Positions 1 to 10,600 of a stretch of DNA of 64,000 nucleotides are shown one piece after another. The position numbers and the translations under genes are program-made. The stretch lies in assembly GCF_040939455.1 (NCBI RefSeq), contig NC_134120.1:14165001-14229000 (forward strand). The letters run 5' to 3'. The notes beneath the pieces are model-generated. The model searched no databases. It saw only the letters and a list, made by a program, of their open reading frames with translations, and was not told where the DNA came from. Position 1 is the first letter of the stretch; every line of letters starts with the position of its first letter. The stretch is from Microcebus murinus (taxonomy: Eukaryota > Chordata > Mammalia > Primates > Cheirogaleidae).

Positions 1-115
1 CACCCACTGAATATTACTACCATGTGACCACCTTAGTGTTGACCAGTTAGTACCGATTTGATGGTGATCTCATGTGGTGCTTGTTTTTGCATTCTTCCAG
101 TCACTCCTATTCCCA
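1..115 (-). mobile_element. L1 3'-end fragment, antisense, running off the window edge
   Basis: The stretch with GTTGACCAGTTAGTACC and GTGGTGCTTGTTTTTGCATT matches, with mismatches, the antisense end of ORF2/3'UTR of the intact L1 around 7660-7715. Only the inner end of the insertion is visible; its 3' end lies outside the window. The match is clear but short and diverged, so this is an old copy. Confidence 0.5.
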
Positions 116-2518
116 TCAATTGGAGAGGGCCTGAGTCATTGACTTCATTCTCCATCTGCTCTCATCTTGCACTTACAGTGTATCTTGTATAATCTGAGAG
201 GGCTGCTGTGACACCTGAGAGAGCTTTGCGGCAGAAAAACAGAGACTGTGGCATGTGTTGGGGTGGAACAATGTCAGCATGAGTCAGCACAATCCACCAG
301 AGCTGAGGCTGAAATAAAAAGGAGCGGATGAGATGTGGGGCAGCAAAAGTAAAACAAATACTACAGAGAATGTGCCAGTATTTTCGTTTTGTCTGTTCCA
401 TAATGAAAGAAGTATATTCCCGTGTCAGGGTTTATTAATGGCATAAACAGAAGGTATACTGTAACAGAAATCATCACTGGTCTTCAGGATCAAAGATGAC
501 TCCATTGACTATATTATTTCCCACACTTTAGGTAGTAATTTGGATATTCTTTCCACTAATGATGTGTTGCTAGACTACTAATGGATGTTTATTATTATTT
601 AAATGCTTTATGTCTTTAGCAGTCAAGCAATGAATGCTTTCTATACATAGGAAACTGCACTGAAAAAATATATTTTCCATAATCAATCCAACAACTCTAC
701 AAGACAGATGTTATTATAATCTTTACATGTGTATAGTCTATGGATACATAGGGAAAAATTGCTTGTTTGGGGTTATGGTCGTTAAATGACTCATAATTTC
801 TGAATCTAAATCTCATATTTTTTTCTAGCTCCTTACATTTGCTGCCTTGACTTTGGGGACAGATGTTTTGATAATTACACTGTATCAGAGACTAAATGAC
901 AAAGAGTAAATGTCATAGAAAGAGTTTCCAAAGACAGATTATCAAGTCCTTCCCAGGTTTTGCTTTGAGTTCAGTTTCCATCGCTGTAATATATACTACT
1001 GTGAACATAATCAGGCATGGGTCTTCTCTGTAGTCCTAATTTTTCTTAGAGGGATAAAAATACCAAAGATGGAGCACCTGTAATAAACACCTGTCTAAGT
1101 GCAGAGGACTGGTAAACCAGGTCACTCCAATGTGCATGCTAATAAGCCTCCTGAAATGCTATCCATGGCTTCAGGAGGAAAAAGAAAATCATTTAATGTT
1201 TCCCTTTCCACTCCTTCTCAGCATGTGATTATTGCTAAACCTCTCCTGCTTGGTATTTTTTCCTCCAATAGGCTAAAAATATGCAAATAATCTTTTTAAT
1301 TGTTCATGAGAACTCATTAAATTCCCCTCTTATGATGAGATTTCATTCTTTTAATCAGCAGTTGTTTGGAACTTAGTAGATAAAAAAGTACAGTATCGGT
1401 ATTAGCACACTACATAAGGTTTTCTTACTTTAAAAAAAAATTAACAGTAGGGAAATTTAAACTGAAGTGATTGCAGAATTTATTTTATAAAACCATATTC
1501 TTTTTTCCTCTAATTAGAATTTTAAAATGATTTCTTGTATCAAAGCTAAACTATCTGACCTCTTCTTTATAAAATTCATTGAGAATCCTAATTCTGTAAA
1601 GTTATCATATTTGAATGTACGAAATTGTATCATTATTCTTTTTCCTCTCTGGTACCTTCTTTTCTCTTTCTAATATGAAATGTGAATCTTTGCTTTAAGA
1701 GAGGTAAAAAAAAATTAAGAGGCAAATTCACAGAATCTATTGCATTTAGAATTAAATACATGTTCATCAGGGTCTGACTATCAGGTCCTGTAAATAGTGG
1801 AATAATGGAACAATAAAAGACTAGATTGTATCTGGTAGAAGTCTCTTCACTAGAAGATGAGGAAATTGACAAATGATAAGGAAATTTATTGGTTGCCTCC
1901 TTTACCTATTTTGGCTACCTAAGATCCTGGATTTTTTGACTAACTGTCCACATATAAGCAGTGGAAGTTAAGGGAGAAATTGTTATTAGTTTAACAGAAA
2001 CCTACCCCTTAATCTGTTAGAATGATTAAGAGAATCACAGTGTGTCCAGGTATTCAAAAATTTGAAAACAGAATGAGTTCTGGTCTCAATCTAACTTTCA
2101 GTCCTCGCTCTGGAAATTGTACCAAGGTTGGAGTTGTCACATGGATACATAAGGGTCAGCTAAATGATATTGCTGCAGTAATAGCAGAGGCTCTTAGTTA
2201 CCCAGAACTGATTTCAGAAGGGATCGGAACAAAGGAAATAGGTGGTGCTCCCAGGAGAACCACTAATGGTTGGTTTATTCAGGAGGAAATATATGGAAGG
2301 ATATTTTTTCAATATCAAGGCTGAAATTGTTTTTCACTTTCTTTTTTCTGCTTTAGAAAATAGTGTATTTTACTATACCAATGCTGGTCTCAGTTGGATT
2401 CCTATTGAACTAACATGTAGTGTCTGTCATCAAGGGTCCAGAATGAATATAACATGGCATGTTTCCAGTTCATATGTGAGTGAGAGTATGACTATGTTAG
2501 CCAGTCTGTCACAGTACT
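116..2518. other. Unassigned AT-rich DNA with a probable MIR remnant
   Basis: I see no gene or recent mobile element. About 580-850 looks like a degraded antisense MIR: a run like CAACTCTACAAGACAGATGTT, then TGGATACATAGGGAAAA, then a region echoing the MIR tRNA-like end. Open frames near 1099-1290 and 2022-2324 lack recognisable domains, splice context or coding-like composition and are treated as chance. Confidence 0.4.
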
Positions 2519-2590
2519 ACACAAAACACATCAACACATATTTATTCAACAATGTAGCTACAATGTGCAAGGCACAGGGGAGAGAGGAAA
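2519..2590 (-). repeat. L2-like remnant
   Basis: ACATATTTATTCAACAATGTAG followed by ATGTGCAAGGCACAGGGG resembles the antisense L2 3' region (a TTTATTGAGC…CTATGTGCCAGGCAC type motif). It is short and diverged. It lies just left of the inverted L1. Confidence 0.4.
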
Positions 2591-2614
2591 TCATGTAACA
2601 GAAATTGAAAGAAT

Positions 2615-2634
2615 AAACATTGCACTCCTCCTTG
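2615..2634 (+). repeat. Left target-site duplication of the 5'-inverted L1
   Basis: The 20-bp block beginning AAACATTGCACTCC is repeated at 5680-5699 as AAACATTGTGCTCC… with three mismatches. The two blocks exactly bracket the L1 in between, so they are the duplicated insertion target, with substitutions accumulated since. Confidence 0.85.
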
Positions 2635-4473
2635 ATGTGGCAGTGATTGCCTTGGGGGTCTTCCTCAAAAATTCTTTGCCTAGACCAATATCTGATAGGG
2701 TTTTCCCGACATCTTCTTCTAGGATTCTTAAGGTTTCATGCTTTAGGTTTAAGTCTGTTATCCATCTTGAATGAATTTTTGTGAGAGGTGAGAGGTTGGG
2801 ATCCTGATTCGCTCTTCTGCATGTTGCTAACCAGTTTTCCCAGCACCATTTATTGAAGAAATAATCTTTTCCCCATTGTATATTTTTGTCTGATTTATCA
2901 AAGATTAGGTTACCATATACTGATGATTTCATCTCTGATATCCCAGATCTACTCCAGATATCGATGCTTCTGTTCTTGTGCCAGTCCCAGGCTTATTTAA
3001 CTATTATTGCTTTATAGTACAGCTTAAAGTCAGGAAGACTGATGCCTTCCAGTTTGTTCTTTCTACCTAAGATTGCTTTGGCTATACGTGGTTTTCTCTG
3101 GTTCCAAAGTGAAGAATTATTTTTTCTAGATCTGTAAAGAATACTAGTGGTATTTTAATGGGGATTGCATTGATTCCCTAGATTGCCTTAGGTAATATTG
3201 ACATTTTAACAATATTGATTCTACCAATCCATGAGCAAGGTAGATTTTTCCATCTGTTTAAATCATCTGCCATTTCTTTTTTTAATGTTTCATAGTTCTC
3301 CTTGTGTAAATCTTTCGTATCTCTCGTTAAGTATATTCCTAGATATTTAATTTTCTTTGGGGCTATGGTAAAGAGTATTGCATTTTTGAGTTTCTGCTTG
3401 ATGGTTCTTGGCATATATGAATGCCTCTGATTTGTGTATATTGATTTTATAACCTGAAACTTTGCCGCATTCATTTATCAAATCTAGGAGTCTCTTGGAT
3501 GAATCCATGGGGTTTTCTAGATATAATATTATATCATTGGTGAAGAGTGAGAGTTTGATATCATCTGCCCCTACTTGGATGCCCTTAATATCCCTCTCTT
3601 GCATGATTGCTATAGCTAGGACTCTGAGCACTATGTTGAATAGGAGAGGAGATAGTGGGCATCCTTGTCTAGTTCTGGTTCAAAGAGGGAATGATTTCAA
3701 TTTTTCCCCATTTAGGATGATATTAGCAGTGGGTTTGTCATACATGGATTTGATAAATTTAAGGTATGGGCCATCTATGCCTATTTTGTTAAGAGTTTTT
3801 ATCATAAAGGTATGATGGACTTTGTCAAATGCTTTTTCTGCCTCTATTGACAGAATCATATGGTCTTTGTTCTTGGTTTTATTTATGAAGTGAATTGCAT
3901 TTATAGACTTGTGTATGTTGATCCAGCGTTGCATCCCTGGAATAAAGCCCACTTGGTCATGGTGAATTTTTTTTTGATGTGCTACGGAATTTTATTTGCT
4001 AAAATTTTATTTAGGATTTTTACATCTATATTCATGAGGGATATTGGTCTATAATTTTCTTTTTTGTTGCATCCTTTCCTGGCTTTGGTATCAAGGTGAT
4101 AATGGCTTCATAGAATGAGTTAGGAAGGATACTATGAGTTAAGAAAGACATCATCCATCTCAATGGTGTAGAATAGTTTCTGTAGTATAGGTATGAGTTC
4201 TTCTTTGTATGTTTGGTAGAACTCTGAAGTGTAGCCATCTGGCCCAGGACTTTTCCATTTGGGGAGGTTTTTAATTACTACTTCAATTTCTGAGCTTGTG
4301 ATTGGTCTGTTCAAGAATTCTGTTACCTCCTGGGTGAACTTAGGGAGGTTGTATGAATCCAGGAATCTGTCCATTTCATCTTCATTCTGTAGTTTTTGGT
4401 CATATAGATTTTTATAGTAGTCAAACATAATGTTTTGTATATCTGTGGAGTCTGTTGTGGTCTCTCCTTTTTC
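2635..4473 (-). pseudogene. L1 ORF2 fragment (inverted arm, reverse-transcriptase region), broken
   Basis: Read on the minus strand, fragments in several frames match ORF2 from the linker before the RT domain to beyond it: [13 protein letters not shown] (about 4240), [10 protein letters not shown] (about 3930), [13 protein letters not shown] (about 3840), [13 protein letters not shown] (about 3540), [18 protein letters not shown] (about 3220) and [12 protein letters not shown] (about 2840). The RT catalytic box, FADD in active elements, reads FTND here: the first catalytic Asp is now Asn and the Ala is Thr. With the frameshifts, this cannot encode an enzyme. Confidence 0.88.
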
Positions 4474-5288
4474 AAAAATAAACAAATGGGATCTGATCAA
4501 ATTAAAAAGTTTCTACACAGCCAACAAAACTATCATTAGAGCAAATATACAACCCACAGAGTGGGAGAAAATATTCTCTCTCTACACTTCTGATAAAGGT
4601 CTAATAACAAGAATCTATCTAGAACTTAAAAGAATACACAAGAAAAAATCAAACAACCCCATCAAGAAATAGGCAATGGAAATGAACAGAAACTTCTCCA
4701 AAGAAGACAGAATAATGGCCTGTAAACATATAAAAAAAAATACTCAACATCTCTAATCATTAGAGAAATGCAAATCAAAACCACAATGAGATACCACCTA
4801 ACCCCAGTGAGAATGGCCTGTATCAAGAAATCCCAAAACAACAAATGCTGGCGAGGATGTGGAGAGACAGGAATACTCTTACACTGCTGGTGGGACTGCA
4901 AATTAGTGCAACCTTTGTGGAAAAGAATTTGGAGATACCTTAAACAGCTAGAAATAGAAATACCATTCGACCCTGCAATAGCATTGTTGGGCATCTACCC
5001 AAAAGAGCATTAGACATTCTATTACAAAGACATCTGCACCCGAATGTTTATGGCAACACAATTCACTATTGCAAGGTCATGGAAACAACCCAAGTGCCCA
5101 TCAATTCAGGAGTGGATAACTAAAATTTAGTATATGCTCACAATGGAATATTACTCAATTCTAACAAATGACAGTGAGCTAGCACCGTTTATGCTATCCT
5201 GGATTAAGCTTAAGCCCATTATACAAAGTGAGGCGACACAAGATCTGGAAAATGAGCTCCACATCTACTTGCCATCAAATTGGTACTG
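4474..5288 (+). pseudogene. L1 ORF2 C-terminal fragment (direct arm), broken
   Basis: Plus-strand fragments match the ORF2 C-terminus: [29 protein letters not shown], then, after a stop near 4672 and a frame change, [16 protein letters not shown] and the CCHC segment [18 protein letters not shown]. The match ends with the TGA near 5288, where the intact L1 also stops. The 3'UTR follows directly (5289-5660) with its G-rich tract. Confidence 0.85.
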
Positions 5289-5454
5289 ACTGATTAAAAC
5301 TATGGTGCTCTAAGAGTGGTAGTGTTCACCAGGGATTCGAGGGGGGAGACCCACATCTTAGGGATGTGGAGAGCATTGTGGGGGGCAAGAGATTACCTCT
5401 AACCCTTTTTAGGGAGAGGCAAAGATATATAATGTAACCAAAATGGCTAAAACA

Positions 5455-5520
5455 AAAAACAAACTGTTATCGGGAGGTGGGCAGGTGGGAGGGGGGAGGA
5501 GGAGAAGGGTGTATACTTAC
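5455..5520 (+). other. G-rich tract in L1 3'UTR (possible G-quadruplex)
   Basis: GGGAGGTGGGCAGGTGGGA then a GGGGGG run gives more than four G-runs separated by short loops on the L1 sense strand. The same tract occurs in the intact L1 (7589-7617, complementary strand) and in the truncated L1 at 28359-28630, so it belongs to the family's 3'UTR. G4 folding is inferred. Confidence 0.6.
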
Positions 5521-5679
5521 ATCATGGATGTGGTGCACACCACCTGGGGATTGGACACGCTTGAAGCTCTGGCATGGCGGGGTGGTGGAGGCGTGGCAGG
5601 GGCAATATATATAACCCTAACAATATTTGTACCCCCATAATATGAGGAAATAAAAGGAAAAATTATTTTTAGAAAAACA

Positions 5680-5699
5680 AAACATTGTGCTCCCCCTTG
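5680..5699 (+). repeat. Right target-site duplication of the 5'-inverted L1
   Basis: Partner of 2615-2634 (17 of 20 positions identical). It follows the A-rich tail directly. Confidence 0.85.
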
Positions 5700-5774
5700 C
5701 TTACCTAGTCTCATCCCACTGGTCTCTGTCATGTCTTCAACAAGCCACACATGTGTCAGCATCAGGGCATTTTC

Positions 5775-6105
5775 ACTTCCTCATCTGTCAGAAATGAGCT
5801 TCCCTCAGATATTTGCTTTCCTTGTTCTCGGGCTCACTGTAGATTCCAGCTTAAGTCACCCTCAATGAGACCTTGTAGAATATCTTATCTCAGTTTACTC
5901 TCCCAGTCACTCTGACCTCCTAATAGTGTTTTCATATTCTTTACTGCTTAGCATTATATATTTATTTGATTATTTCTATACCTCCTACTAGAATGCAAGC
6001 ACTTTGAGGCAAAACATTTCTCTATGTTCTCCAATGCTGTAACCCCATGCCTAATAACATATAGCAGATTCTCAAATATTTGTTGAATGAAGGAATAAAT
6101 ATAAC
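5775..6105 (+). repeat. L2 LINE 3'-end remnant
   Basis: CTAGAATGCAAGCACTTTGAGG … CTGTAACCCCATGCCTAATAAC … TTCTCAAATATTTGTTGAATGAA follows the characteristic L2 3' end. The upstream part (5775-5985) is a weaker match. This is an ancient, inactive repeat. Confidence 0.65.
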
Positions 6106-6199
6106 AGGAGGAAATTAGAGGAGACTAAAGCATGGGGACATGCCAGCTAGGTATTGAATGTTAGCATTTCCATAGCACTATGGAAAGAATGAGGAAAGA

Positions 6200-6900
6200 T
6201 TCCTTGTCTTGGTTCGGCCTCAGTCCACTGGATCCCTGGTTCTCAGGGGTAGGTTTTTCTCAGTAACCCTACCTCTCCCACAATGGAAGGACTCTCTAAG
6301 TTTTGGGCTCAGGAATTTTTCCTGCCTCTCCTCTAGAGATAGAGGTTTTTTATTTTTCCTTTCCTTCCTACATCTGCAAGTGCTCTTCTCTTGTTCCTTG
6401 GGACAACAGGATTTACTTTCTTTTCCCAGTGACTGTTTTATAGGGGAGACTAATCGAATCCAGTACCAATATCTCCTGTCCTTCTCCAAGCCTGTCCCCA
6501 TGGGAGGCATTCTCCAGCTTCTTCATTGCCACCACCTTTATTTTGATCACCTGGTGGAGTCCGTGGGAAGGATTTGTAAGTGGATACAGTCTCCTTATGT
6601 CTGTGGCTTCCAGGGCTTCTATACTCTCATGCTAGCCTACCAATTTATTAAACATCTTACCATTTTGTGTGGCAATCCCATCTTCCTTCTGTGCTCTCCC
6701 CCAGGGAACTCAGAGTTCATCTTCTATCTCTTTTTGGAGGCCCTTGTCTTTCTTTAGATTTAAGGCCAGTTGGTTTTCCTGAGATCTCTGCCATTCAAAG
6801 ATTTCAATAGAAGTTTTGGTTTAATGGATTATCTGGCTTTAGCTTATTGTTAAGATGAAAGCAATCACTTTCTACATACCTTTGTATAGCTTAAATCAAA
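6200..6900 (-). repeat. Ancient repeat, probably antisense L1M 5' region
   Basis: This segment shares ordered blocks with 60570-61830: CCCACAATG … GGGCTCAGG/TGAGCCCTGG, and at the right end GATTATCTGGCTT followed by TTGTTA. Two diverged copies in the same orientation indicate a dispersed repeat. I assign it to an old L1M/HAL1-like 5' end from memory only. The 182-codon frame at 6209-6757 lies inside the repeat and shows no protein family resemblance. Confidence 0.4.
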
Positions 6901-7224
6901 CTTTCTGTCCCTCTAATCTTTTTTATTTTTATATGTTTTGTTTGCTTCCATTTATTGCTTGTCAGTTTTGTTCAGGTAAGGTGTTTCTTGTTTTCTATAA
7001 GTTTTATGGTTTTTAAATTATCCAAAACCTTTTATACATCAGAATATTTAAATCATGTATGGTTAAGTATGAAAGTCTTTTAAATTATAATAAATGTTTG
7101 CCTTTTGGGAAATGTGATTAAGCATTAAAATGTGCTATTTGGAATGCTGATATCACCCTGATACTTTCTCCATCATACATGACATAATTTTTCTTTCTGG
7201 ATGCCCTTTGGATTCCCTTTTTAT
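6901..7224. other. AT-rich left flank of the intact L1
   Basis: I see no gene. After removal of the L1, this flank joins 13980-14186 across the shared CTTCAAAGATATTTT. The two flanks may belong to one ancient repeat, but I cannot name it with confidence. Confidence 0.4.
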
Positions 7225-7239
7225 CTTCAAAGATATTTT
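7225..7239 (+). repeat. Target-site duplication of intact L1 (3' side)
   Basis: CTTCAAAGATATTTT recurs identically at 13965-13979. The repeat abuts an A-tail (T-run on this strand) here and the L1 5' end there, as expected of target-primed reverse transcription. No mismatch is visible, consistent with a young insertion. Confidence 0.92.
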
Positions 7240-7369
7240 TTTTTTTACTCTTTATATTAATATATTTTATTGAGTTTATATCAGATGATTAATCATCAGT
7301 GTTTTTGTACACAATTTGGAGTTTTCCTTTTGCAATATGGAAATATTAATAGTAAGGGTGACATTCTGC

Positions 7370-7400
<31 letters not shown>

Positions 7401-7432
7401 CCATCTACTTAATCATCTGGGTTACCGGACCC

Positions 7433-7459
<27 letters not shown>
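7236..7459 (-). other. Composite 3' tail of intact L1: three A-tails and two transduced segments
   Basis: Read on the L1 strand from right to left: a first A-tail (7434-7459, one interruption), 37 bp of non-L1 sequence (7397-7433, ending …GATGGTATT), a second A-tail (7370-7396), 123 bp of non-L1 sequence (7247-7369) and a third A-tail (7236-7246) ending in the target-site duplication. The outer segment has a canonical AATAAA (TTTATT at 7266-7271 on this strand) about 20 nt before the last tail. Everything lies inside the duplication, so it arrived with the L1. That is the definition of 3' transduction. Confidence 0.85.
7266..7271 (-). terminator. AATAAA polyadenylation signal in transduced segment
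   Basis: TTTATT on this strand is AATAAA on the L1 strand. It lies about 20 nt upstream of the last A-tail, the normal cleavage distance. It is host-derived rather than L1-derived, because it lies beyond the L1 3'UTR. Confidence 0.75.
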
Positions 7460-7463
<4 letters not shown>

Positions 7464-7665
7464 TATTATGGGGGTACAGATTTTAAGGTTTCAATAAATG
7501 CCAATTCCCCCCCTCCCCCCAAAAGTCTGAGTCTCCATCATGACCATCCCCCAGATGGTGCACATCTCACTCACTATGTATGTATATACCCGCCCCCCTC
7601 CCCCCTCCCACCTGCCCAATACCCTATTACTGTAGCACCTATGTGTCTACTTAGGTGCTACTCAG
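7460..7665 (-). other. L1 3'UTR with G-rich tracts
   Basis: This short 3'UTR holds two G-rich tracts on the L1 strand (7507-7520 and 7589-7617), the second with at least four G-runs. It ends CCCCCATAATATGCC directly before the A-tail. Most related L1 3' ends in the window (5660, 20320, 27920, 28375, 29490, 48940) continue past CATAATAT into an AAATAAA-type signal; this copy lacks it. L1 RNAs are known to be read through at weak signals. Confidence 0.85.
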
Positions 7666-10600
7666 TTAATACCAGTTTGCTGGAGAATATATCTGGTGCT
7701 TGTTTTTCCATTCTTGGGATACTTCACTTAGTAGTATGGGTTCCAGCTCTAACCAGGAAAATATAAGGTGTGCTATATCACCATTGTTTCTTAGAGCTGA
7801 ATAGTACTCCATGGTGTACATATACCACATTTTATTAATCCATTCTTTGATTGATGGGCACTTGGGCTGTTTCCACAGCCTTGCAATTATGAATTGTGCT
7901 GCTATAAACATTCGAGTGCAGGTGTCTTTTTTGTAGAGTGTCACTGGATCATTTGGGTAGATGCCCAGCAATGGGATTGCTGGATCAAATGGTAGATTCA
8001 CTTGGATCGCTTTAAGGTATCTCCATATGGCTTTCCACAGAGGTTGAACTAGTTTGCAGTCCCACCAGCAGTGTAGGAGTGTTCCTCTCTCTCCGCAACC
8101 ACGCCAGCATTTATTGTTTGGAGATTTTTTGATAAAGGCCATTCTCACTGGGGTTAAGTGATATCTCATTGTGGTTTTGATTTGCATTTCCCTGATGATT
8201 AGAGATGTTGAGCATTTCTTCATATGTTTGTTGGCCATTCTTCTGTCTTCTTTAGAAAAATTTCTGTTCAAGTCCTTTGCCCACTTTTTAATGGGGTTAT
8301 TTGATTTTTTCTTCCTAATTTTCGTGAGTTCTAAGTATATTCTAGTTATCAGTCCCTTATCGGATGCATAGGATGCAAAAATTTTCTCCCATTCTGTAGG
8401 CTGTCTGTTTACTTTCATGACTATTTCTTTGGCTGTGCAGAAGCTTTGTAGTTTGATCATGTCCCATTTATTTATTTTTGTTGCTGCTGTGATTGCCTTT
8501 GGGGACTTCTTCATAAACTCTTTGCCCAGGCCGATGTCTAGGAGAGTGTTTCCAACTTTTTCCTCTAGAGTTCTAATAGTTTCATATCTTAGGTTTAAGT
8601 CTGTTATCCAGCGTGAGTTGGTTTTTGTGAGAGGTGAAAGGTGTGGGTCCTGTTTTAGCCTTCTACAGGTGGCTATCCAGTTTTCCCAGCACCATTTATT
8701 GAAGAGGGATTCTTTTCCCCAGCGTATGTTTTTGTCTGCTTTGTCAAAGATGAGATGGCTATATGAGGATGGTTTTATATCAGGATTCTCACATCTGTTC
8801 CACTGGTCAATATTCCTGTTTTTGTGCCAATACCATATTGTTTTAATTACTACAGCTTTGTAGTATAGTTTGATATCTGGCATATTAATGCCTCCCATTT
8901 TGTTTTTGTTGCCTAGAATTGCTCTTGATATTCGGGGTCTTCTTTGGTTCCATACGAAGCGTAAAATTATTTTTTCTATATCTGTGAAGAATGCTGATGG
9001 GATTTTAATAGGTATTGCATTGAATCTGTAGATCAGTTTGGGTAGTATAGACATTTTGATGATATTGAGTCTGCCGATCCACGAGCATGGTATGGATTTC
9101 CATCTGTTTACATCCTCTGCTATTTCCTTCCTCAGTGTTTCATAGTTCTCCCTGTAGAGGTCTTTTACCTCTTTGGTTAAATATATTCCTAGGTACTTTA
9201 ATTTCTTTGTTGCTATTGTGAAGGGAATTGAGTCTTTGATTTGGTTCTCAATTAGATTGTTGTTGGCGTATATGAATGCCTCTGATTTCTGTGTATTAAT
9301 TTTGTATCCTGAGACTTTACTAAATTCATTGATCAGTTCCAGGAGTTTCTTGGTTGAATCCTTGGGGTTTTCTAGATACAATATCATATCATCAGCAAAC
9401 AGTGAAAGTTTGATCTCTTCTGCCCCTATTTGGATACCTTTGATTCCATTTTCTTGTCTGATTGCTGTAGCCAAGACTTCCAGCACTATGTTGAACAGAA
9501 GTGGAGATAGTGGGCAGCCTTGTCTGGTTCCAGTTCTAAGTGGGAATGATTTCAATCTTTCCCCATTCAGTATGATGTTGGCTATGGGTCTGTCATATAT
9601 GGCTTGTATCATTTTTAGGTATGTCCCTTCTATGCCTATTTTCTTAAGTGTTCGTATCATGAAAGGGTGTTGAATTTTGTCAAAAGCTTTTTCTGCATCT
9701 ATTGAAAGGATCATGTGGTCTTTGTTTTTGCTTCTGTTTATGTGGTGAATTGCATTTATAGATTTACGTATGTTGAACCATCCCTGCATCCCTGGGATGA
9801 AGCCCACTTGGTCGTGGTGGATTATTTTTTTGATAAGTGTCTGTATTCGGTTAGCTAAGATTTTGTTGAAAATTTTTGCATCTATATTCATTAGGGATAT
9901 TGGTCTGTAGTTTTCTTTTTTTGTTGCATCCTTTCCTGGTTTTGGTATCAGAGTAATATTCGCTTCATAAAAGGTGTCGGGGAGGTTTCCGTTCTTCTCG
10001 ATGTTGTGGAATAGTTTCTGCAAGATAGGTACTAGTTCTTCTTTGTAAGTATGGTAAAATTCAGGTGTGAAGCCATCTGGACCGGGACTTTTCTTTTTAG
10101 GGAGATTTTTAATTGCTGTTTCTATTTCAGCTGTTGAGATTGGTCTGTTCAGGGAATCTATTTCTTCCTGGTTGAGCCTAGGGAGGCTGTGTGTTTCTAG
10201 AAATTTGTCCATTTCCTCCACATTTTCCAGTTTGTGTGCATAAAGATTTTTGTAGTATTCATAAATTGTATCTTGTATCTCTTTGGGATCAGTTGTGATA
10301 TCTCCTTTTTTATTCCTGATGGAGCTTATTAGAGATTTCTCTTTTCTGCTTTTCGTTAGCTTAGCCAACGGCGTGTCAATCTTGTTTATTTTTTCAAAGA
10401 ACCAACTTTTTGTTTTATTAATCTCCTGAATAGCTTTCCTGTTTTCAATTTCGTTTAGTTCTGATTTGATCTTGTTGATTTCACTTCTTCTGCTGGGTTT
10501 GGGGTTGGTCTGTTCTTCTTTTTCCAGCTCTTTGAGTCGTTTCATTAGATTGTCTATTTGTGATCTTCTTGCCTTTTGGTTATAGACATTTATGGAGATA

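Larger units (their letters stand above)
2635..5679 (+). mobile_element. 5'-inverted (twin-primed) truncated L1
   Basis: The left part (2635 to about 4473) reads as L1 ORF2 on the minus strand; the right part (about 4474-5660) reads as ORF2 plus 3'UTR on the plus strand and ends in CCCCCATAATATGAGG-AAATAAAAG. Aligned by eye to the intact ORF2 in this window, the inverted part covers roughly residues 415-1020 and the direct part starts near residue 1022 (KINKWD). The two arms are therefore adjacent segments of one template, one flipped. This is the known twin-priming outcome of target-primed reverse transcription. Numerous stops and frameshifts make it dead. The 20-bp target duplication with three differences marks it as older than the intact L1. 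Confidence 0.9.

Noticed and set aside
2022..2324. 100-codon plus-strand frame
   Set aside because: No domain, no repeat or pseudogene match that I can recognise, and no supporting splice or promoter context.
2635..5679. Two separate L1 insertions of opposite orientation
   Set aside because: The arms cover adjacent, non-overlapping parts of ORF2 and share one 20-bp target duplication, so one inverted insertion is simpler.
6209..6757. 182-codon plus-strand open frame, the longest outside L1
   Set aside because: It lies in an ancient repeat also present at 60570-61830, shows no family resemblance and has no exon signals. The second copy does not keep the frame.
7247..7433. Reading the DNA between the A-tails as ordinary flanking sequence or as unrelated T-runs
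   Set aside because: The target duplication lies outside all three tails, so this DNA entered with the L1.
8171..9673. Plus-strand open frames opposite L1 ORF2
   Set aside because: They are complementary-strand shadows of the intact ORF2.
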